Shown: piece after piece, positions 60,060 to 64,000 of the stretch
How positions within the stretch are numbered: the stretch's first letter is position 1
How the letters are laid out: every line of letters starts with the position of its first letter
Assembly (NCBI GenBank): GCA_030037775.1
Contig: JASHQB010000338.1
Span: forward strand, 1 to 64,000
DNA: 64,000 nucleotides
Direction of reading: 5' to 3'
Origin: Candidatus Acidiferrales bacterium
Lineage (GTDB): Bacteria > Acidobacteriota > Terriglobia > Acidiferrales > UBA7541
Notes under the pieces: generated by a model
Database searches by the model: none
Told to the model about the DNA's origin: nothing
The model's input: the letters and a program-made list of their open reading frames with translations, nothing else
Position numbers and translations under genes: made by a program

Positions 60060-63000
60060 GTCCGTCCCGGCCGTTCATTCTGCGGCCAGTTGCTACTTCG
60101 CTCCTGATGGCGGCCATTCTGCTGGCCGGCATGGTGGCGTTCACGCAGTTGCCGATCTCCGCGCTTCCCGAAGTTGACTACCCGACCATTCAGGTGCTGA
60201 CGCAATATCCGGGCGCGAGCCCGGACGTGATGGCGAGCACGGTGACGGCTCCGCTGGAACGGCAATTTGGCGAAATGCAAGGTCTAAGCCAGATGACTTC
60301 GACCAGCGCGGGCGGAATCTCGGTACTGGTGCTGCAGTTCAGTCTGGCGTTGAACATCGACGTAGCAGAAGAGGAAGTGCAGTCGGCGATCAACGCGTCA
60401 CAGAGCTACCTACCCGCCGATTTGCCGGTGCCACCAGTGTACAGCAAAACCAATCCGGCGGATGCGCCGATTTTGACGATGGCGGTGACGTCGGACTCGA
60501 TGCCGCTCTCGCAGGCGGAGGACCTAATCGACACGCGCCTGGCGCCGAAGATCTCGCAGATGAACGGCGTGGGGCTGGTCAGCATCAGCGGAGGGCAGAA
60601 GCCAGCGATCCGCATTCAGGTGAATCCGGTGGCGCTGTCGGCGTACGGAATCAATATGGAGGACGTGCGCACGGCGCTGACGGAAGCGAGCGTGAACGCG
60701 GCGAAGGGAAATTTCGACGGGCCGCGCCAGGACTACCAAATCGACGCCAACGATCAGATCACGCTGGCGAACGATTACAAGAACGTGTTGGTGGCGTGGA
60801 AGAACAACGATCCGGTGTTCGTGAAGGACATCGCGAACGTTGTGAACGGCGTGGAGAACCGCACGGAAGCAGCATGGATGAACACAACGCCGGCGGTTAT
60901 CCTGAATATTCAGAGGCAGCCAGGCGCGAACACCATCAGCGTGGTGAAGAGCATCAAGAAAATCCTGCCGCAGCTGGAGGCGAACCTGCCGGCATCGATC
61001 CAAATCACGACGCTGACGGACCTGACGACGAGCATCCAGGCGTCGATCAGCGACGTGGAGTTCGAGCTGATGCTGACGGTGGGCCTGGTGGTGCTGGTGA
61101 TTTTCCTGTTCCTGCGCAGCTTGTACGCCACGATTATTCCCAGCGTCGCGGTGCCGCTCTCGCTGGTGGGGACGTTCGCGGTGATGTACCTGCTGGGGTA
61201 CAGCTTGGACAACCTGTCGCTGATGGCGCTGACGATTTCGACGGGGTTTGTCGTGGACGACGCCATCGTGATGATCGAGAACATTTCGCGTTTCCTGGAG
61301 GAGGGCGACTCGCCGCTGCAAGCGGCGTTGAAAGGAGCGGAACAGATTGGCTTCACGATCGTTTCGCTGACGGTATCGTTGATCGCGGTGCTGATACCGC
61401 TGCTGTTCATGGGCGACGTGGTGGGGCGGCTCTTCCGCGAATTTGCGGTAACGCTGGCGGTGACCATCGTGATTTCGGCGATCGTTTCGCTGACGCTGAC
61501 GCCGATGATGTGCTCGCGCATTTTGCGTTATACGCCGGAGGCGCAACAGGGGCGGTTCTTCCGGATGTCGGAAGAGGCGTTCGACCGGATGATCGCTTTT
61601 TACGGGAAGACGCTGAAAGTAGTGCTGCGGTATCAGAACATCACGCTGCTGGTGGCGCTGGGTACGCTGGTGCTGACGATTTATCTTTACATTGTCATCC
61701 CCAAGGGGTTTTTCCCGACGCAGGATACAGGCGTGATTCAGGCGATTTCGCAGGCTTCGGAGTCGATTTCGTTCGCGGCAATGGCGGCGAAGCAGCAGGA
61801 AGTGGCAAAAGTGATCTTGGCGGACCCGGCGGTGGAGAGCTTGTCGTCTTTCATCGGCGCGGACGGCACGAACACGACGCTCAACAGCGGAAGATTGTCG
61901 ATCAATCTGAAGCCGCTCGAGGTGCGCAGGATCGGCGCGGCGGACGTGATCCGCAGGCTGGCAAAGAAGCTGCGTGAAGTGCAAGGCATCGATCTTTATA
62001 TGCAGCCGGTGCAGTACATCACCGTGGACGACCGGGTGAGCCGCACGCTCTACCAGTACACGCTGGAAGACCCGGACAGCAGCGAGCTGAACGAGTGGAC
62101 CGACAAATTCGTGGCGAAACTGAAACAGCTGAAAAGCATCGAGGACGTGGCGACGGATGAGCAGACGAATGCGCGGGCGCTATTTCTTTCCATCGACCGA
62201 GTGACGGCGTCGCGGCTGGGAATCGCGCCCTCGACGATCGACAACACGCTGTATGACGCGTACGGCCAGCGGCAAATCAACACGCTTTACACGCAGCTCA
62301 ATCAATATCACGTGATTCTGGAAGCGCAGCCGCAGTGGCAGCAAGATCCGGCCAATCTGAGCGACCTGTACATCCAGGCGAGCACGTCGACAGGAGCCTC
62401 GGGCGCCAGCGCGGTGGCATCTTTTGCGGCCTCCGCTTCGGCAACGGCGGGATCGAACGCCACGACAACATCGGTGCTGTACACGCCCTCCGCCGGAACG
62501 CTAACGCCGCCGGCCAACGCGCTCTCGGGCAGCAGCACGACTTCCAATGCGACGACCAGCTCCGCGCCGGCGAATGCGGTTCCGCTGAACGCGTTCACCC
62601 ACCTGACCACGACTACCGAGGCGCTGACGATCAATCATCAAGGGCAATATCCGTCGGTGACGATTTCGTTCAATTTGGCGCCAGGGGCCGCGCTGGGAGA
62701 CGCCATCGCAGATATTTCGGAGGCGGCGGACAAGATGCACTTCCCCGCGAGTTTACAGTCTGACTTTCAAGGAACCGCTGCGGCTTTCAAGAATTCGCTC
62801 TCCAATGAACCGTTGCTGATTCTGGCGGCCCTGGTGACGGTGTACATCGTGCTGGGAGTGCTGTACGAGAGCTTCATACATCCGGTAACGATCCTTTCGA
62901 CGTTGCCTTCGGCCGGAGTGGGCGCGCTGCTGGCGCTGATGCTGTTTCGACAAAATCTGGATGTGGTGGCGATTATCGGAATCATCCTGCTCATCGGTAT

Positions 63001-63352
63001 CGTCAAGAAAAATGGAATTTTGATCGTGGACTTCGCGCTCGAGGCAGAGCGGGAGCGGGGCAAGAATTCGACGGACGCGATTTACGAAGCGAGCCTGCTG
63101 CGGTTCCGGCCGATCATGATGACGACCATGGCGGCGCTGCTGGGCGGACTTCCGCTGGCGCTGGGCCAGGGGCTGGGTTCGGAATTACGCCGGCCGCTAG
63201 GCATTGCGATCGTGGGCGGGCTGCTGGTCAGCCAGGTGCTTACGCTTTACACCACTCCGGTGATTTACGTGTTTTTTGACAGGCTCGGCCAGCGGTTCGC
63301 AAGGAACAAACAGGCGGCGGAAGAGCCCTTGACGGGTTCGGAGCAAGCATGA
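60056..63352 (+). CDS. RND efflux permease (MdtB-like) with inserted low-complexity segment
   Basis: This 1098-residue proton-driven RND pump has the expected order: N-terminal FILRPVATSLLMAAILLAGMVAF, two periplasmic loops, LSLMALTISTGFVVDDAIVMIENISRFLEEG (proton-relay Asp pair) and RFRPIMMTTMAALLGGLPLALGQGLGSELRRPLG. It is about 55 residues longer than MdtB-type pumps because of a Ser/Thr/Ala-rich insertion (residues ~776-841, STSTGASGASAVASFAASAS... to SSAPANA) in the second periplasmic domain, before VPLNAFTHL. The gene overlaps both its neighbours (ATGA), so the operon is co-translated. Confidence 0.95.
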   Translation: MSPSRPFILRPVATSLLMAAILLAGMVAFTQLPISALPEVDYPTIQVLTQYPGASPDVMASTVTAPLERQFGEMQGLSQMTSTSAGGISVLVLQFSLALNIDVAEEEVQSAINASQSYLPADLPVPPVYSKTNPADAPILTMAVTSDSMPLSQAEDLIDTRLAPKISQMNGVGLVSISGGQKPAIRIQVNPVALSAYGINMEDVRTALTEASVNAAKGNFDGPRQDYQIDANDQITLANDYKNVLVAWKNNDPVFVKDIANVVNGVENRTEAAWMNTTPAVILNIQRQPGANTISVVKSIKKILPQLEANLPASIQITTLTDLTTSIQASISDVEFELMLTVGLVVLVIFLFLRSLYATIIPSVAVPLSLVGTFAVMYLLGYSLDNLSLMALTISTGFVVDDAIVMIENISRFLEEGDSPLQAALKGAEQIGFTIVSLTVSLIAVLIPLLFMGDVVGRLFREFAVTLAVTIVISAIVSLTLTPMMCSRILRYTPEAQQGRFFRMSEEAFDRMIAFYGKTLKVVLRYQNITLLVALGTLVLTIYLYIVIPKGFFPTQDTGVIQAISQASESISFAAMAAKQQEVAKVILADPAVESLSSFIGADGTNTTLNSGRLSINLKPLEVRRIGAADVIRRLAKKLREVQGIDLYMQPVQYITVDDRVSRTLYQYTLEDPDSSELNEWTDKFVAKLKQLKSIEDVATDEQTNARALFLSIDRVTASRLGIAPSTIDNTLYDAYGQRQINTLYTQLNQYHVILEAQPQWQQDPANLSDLYIQASTSTGASGASAVASFAASASATAGSNATTTSVLYTPSAGTLTPPANALSGSSTTSNATTSSAPANAVPLNAFTHLTTTTEALTINHQGQYPSVTISFNLAPGAALGDAIADISEAADKMHFPASLQSDFQGTAAAFKNSLSNEPLLILAALVTVYIVLGVLYESFIHPVTILSTLPSAGVGALLALMLFRQNLDVVAIIGIILLIGIVKKNGILIVDFALEAERERGKNSTDAIYEASLLRFRPIMMTTMAALLGGLPLALGQGLGSELRRPLGIAIVGGLLVSQVLTLYTTPVIYVFFDRLGQRFARNKQAAEEPLTGSEQA

Positions 63353-64000
63353 ACATCTCGGGTCCGTTTATCCGGCGCCCCGTGGCAACGACGCTGCTGA
63401 CCATCGGCCTGTGCATCGCAGGAGCGATCGGCTTCATGGTTTTGCCGGTCTCCCCCTTGCCTCAGGTGGACTTCCCGACCATCTCGGTAAGCGGCAGCCT
63501 GCCAGGAGCGAGCGCCCAGATCATGGCGTCTTCCGTAGCGACACCGCTGGAGCGGCAGTTCGCACACATTGCTGGCATCACGGAGATGACTTCGTCGAGT
63601 TCGCTGGGGAGCACGTCGGTCACGTTGCAGTTTGATCTGAGCCGCAACATCGACGGAGCAGCACGAGATGTGGAGTCAGCCATCAACTCGGCGCGGACTT
63701 ATCTTCCCGCAAACCTCCCACAGAATCCGTCGTACCGCAAAGTGAATCCGGCGGACGCTCCGATCATGCTGATCAGCTTGACGTCGCAGAAGTACGACAT
63801 CACCAGCCTGTACGACAAAGCTTCGACCATCCTGGAACAGAAACTTTCGCAGATTCAGGGCGTGGGGCAAGTTTTCGTCGGCGGTGGGGCGACGCCTTCA
63901 GTGCGCGTGGAGATCAATCCCACAAAACTGGAGAGCTACGGCCTGACGTTACCGAGCGTGCAGTCCATTCTGAGTTTGCAAAACACGCTGCAGCCACGCG
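63349..64000 (+). CDS. second RND efflux permease (MdtC-like), cut by the window end
   Basis: The ORF track omits this gene because its stop lies beyond the window. It starts with ATG 63349, overlapping the previous stop, and encodes 217 residues of a second RND permease: FIRRPVATTLLTIGLCIAGAIGFMVLPVSPLPQVDFPTISVSGSLPGASAQIMASSVATPLERQFAHIAGITEMTS and later KVNPADAPIMLISLTSQKYD. Two different permeases after one adaptor is the MdtABC arrangement, in which the pair forms a heterotrimer. The rest of the gene, and possibly an outer-membrane factor, lies downstream. Confidence 0.95.
   Translation, partial: MNISGPFIRRPVATTLLTIGLCIAGAIGFMVLPVSPLPQVDFPTISVSGSLPGASAQIMASSVATPLERQFAHIAGITEMTSSSSLGSTSVTLQFDLSRNIDGAARDVESAINSARTYLPANLPQNPSYRKVNPADAPIMLISLTSQKYDITSLYDKASTILEQKLSQIQGVGQVFVGGGATPSVRVEINPTKLESYGLTLPSVQSILSLQNTLQPR

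Overview
The window is GC-rich DNA, densely coded on both strands, that looks like an Acidobacteriota chromosome. This is inferred from gene content: a Ser/Thr kinase fused to TolB-type propeller repeats, two PEP-CTERM proteins, a kumamolisin-type S53 peptidase, a bactofilin, ergothioneine genes, many small secreted proteins and MdtABC-like RND pumps. No ribosomal RNA or marker gene is present, so the phylum call is inference. I see no prophage, insertion sequence, CRISPR array or classical island. The only RNA gene I can identify with confidence is tRNA-Ser(CGA) at 20585-20677; it is followed by a tandem array of copies of its own 3' end.

Layout. 1-10.3 kb: 3' part of the kinase-propeller gene, small secreted proteins, a SIMPL protein, a PilZ protein, an S53 peptidase, a PEP-CTERM protein with a strong terminator, then an amidase - GerMN - rph - rdgB cluster. 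10.4-12.8 kb: egtB-egtD (ergothioneine). 12.8-18.2 kb: a two-gene operon of very small proteins with its own terminator, a DedA protein, a structured convergent intergenic region, bactofilin plus a coupled methyltransferase-like protein, YdcF-like protein, galT and tadA. 18.3-22.8 kb: S9 peptidase, tRNA-Ser and repeats, APC-type permease. 23.1-28.4 kb: minor-pilin operon (FimT/GspH-like, PilV-, PilW- and a 980-residue PilX-like protein) closed by a terminator. 28.4-35 kb: glycosyltransferase, ICMT-like methyltransferase, cupin, SDR, DHFR-like and VOC proteins and a large transketolase-like enzyme. 35.4-43.8 kb: DUF2252 protein, glcD-glcE-glcF (glycolate oxidation), cupin and serA. 44-46.3 kb: ECF sigma factor, zinc-finger anti-sigma factor and a secreted protein. 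46.7-47.3 kb: second PEP-CTERM gene behind a good sigma-54 -24/-12 match. 47.5-56.3 kb: acs, AhpD-like protein, msrB, a Tat-signal gene split by an in-frame TGA, poxB, a GH1 enzyme and an SDR. 56.4-64 kb: PGPGW and VTT membrane proteins, a receiver-only response regulator and an RND operon (adaptor, permease, second permease cut by the window end).

Functional links. PoxB (pyruvate to acetate) and Acs (acetate to acetyl-CoA) lie about 4 kb apart and could form a pyruvate-acetate-acetyl-CoA bypass. GlcDEF supplies glyoxylate. EgtB/EgtD, MsrB and the AhpD-like protein fit an aerobic, oxidant-exposed life. PEP-CTERM proteins, pilins, bactofilin and the secreted hydrolases point to an elaborate envelope, although no exosortase, PilY1, major pilin or pilus motor lies in this window.

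The items most worth a second look are the in-frame TGA at 51389, the sigma-54 promoter plus 11-bp direct repeats before the second PEP-CTERM gene, the tRNA-derived tandem array with a compensated hairpin, the 66-residue Ser/Thr/Ala-rich insertion in the RND permease, the SDR without its catalytic Tyr/Lys, and the structured region at 14.2-14.4 kb. I did not find anything I can call a new biological system.
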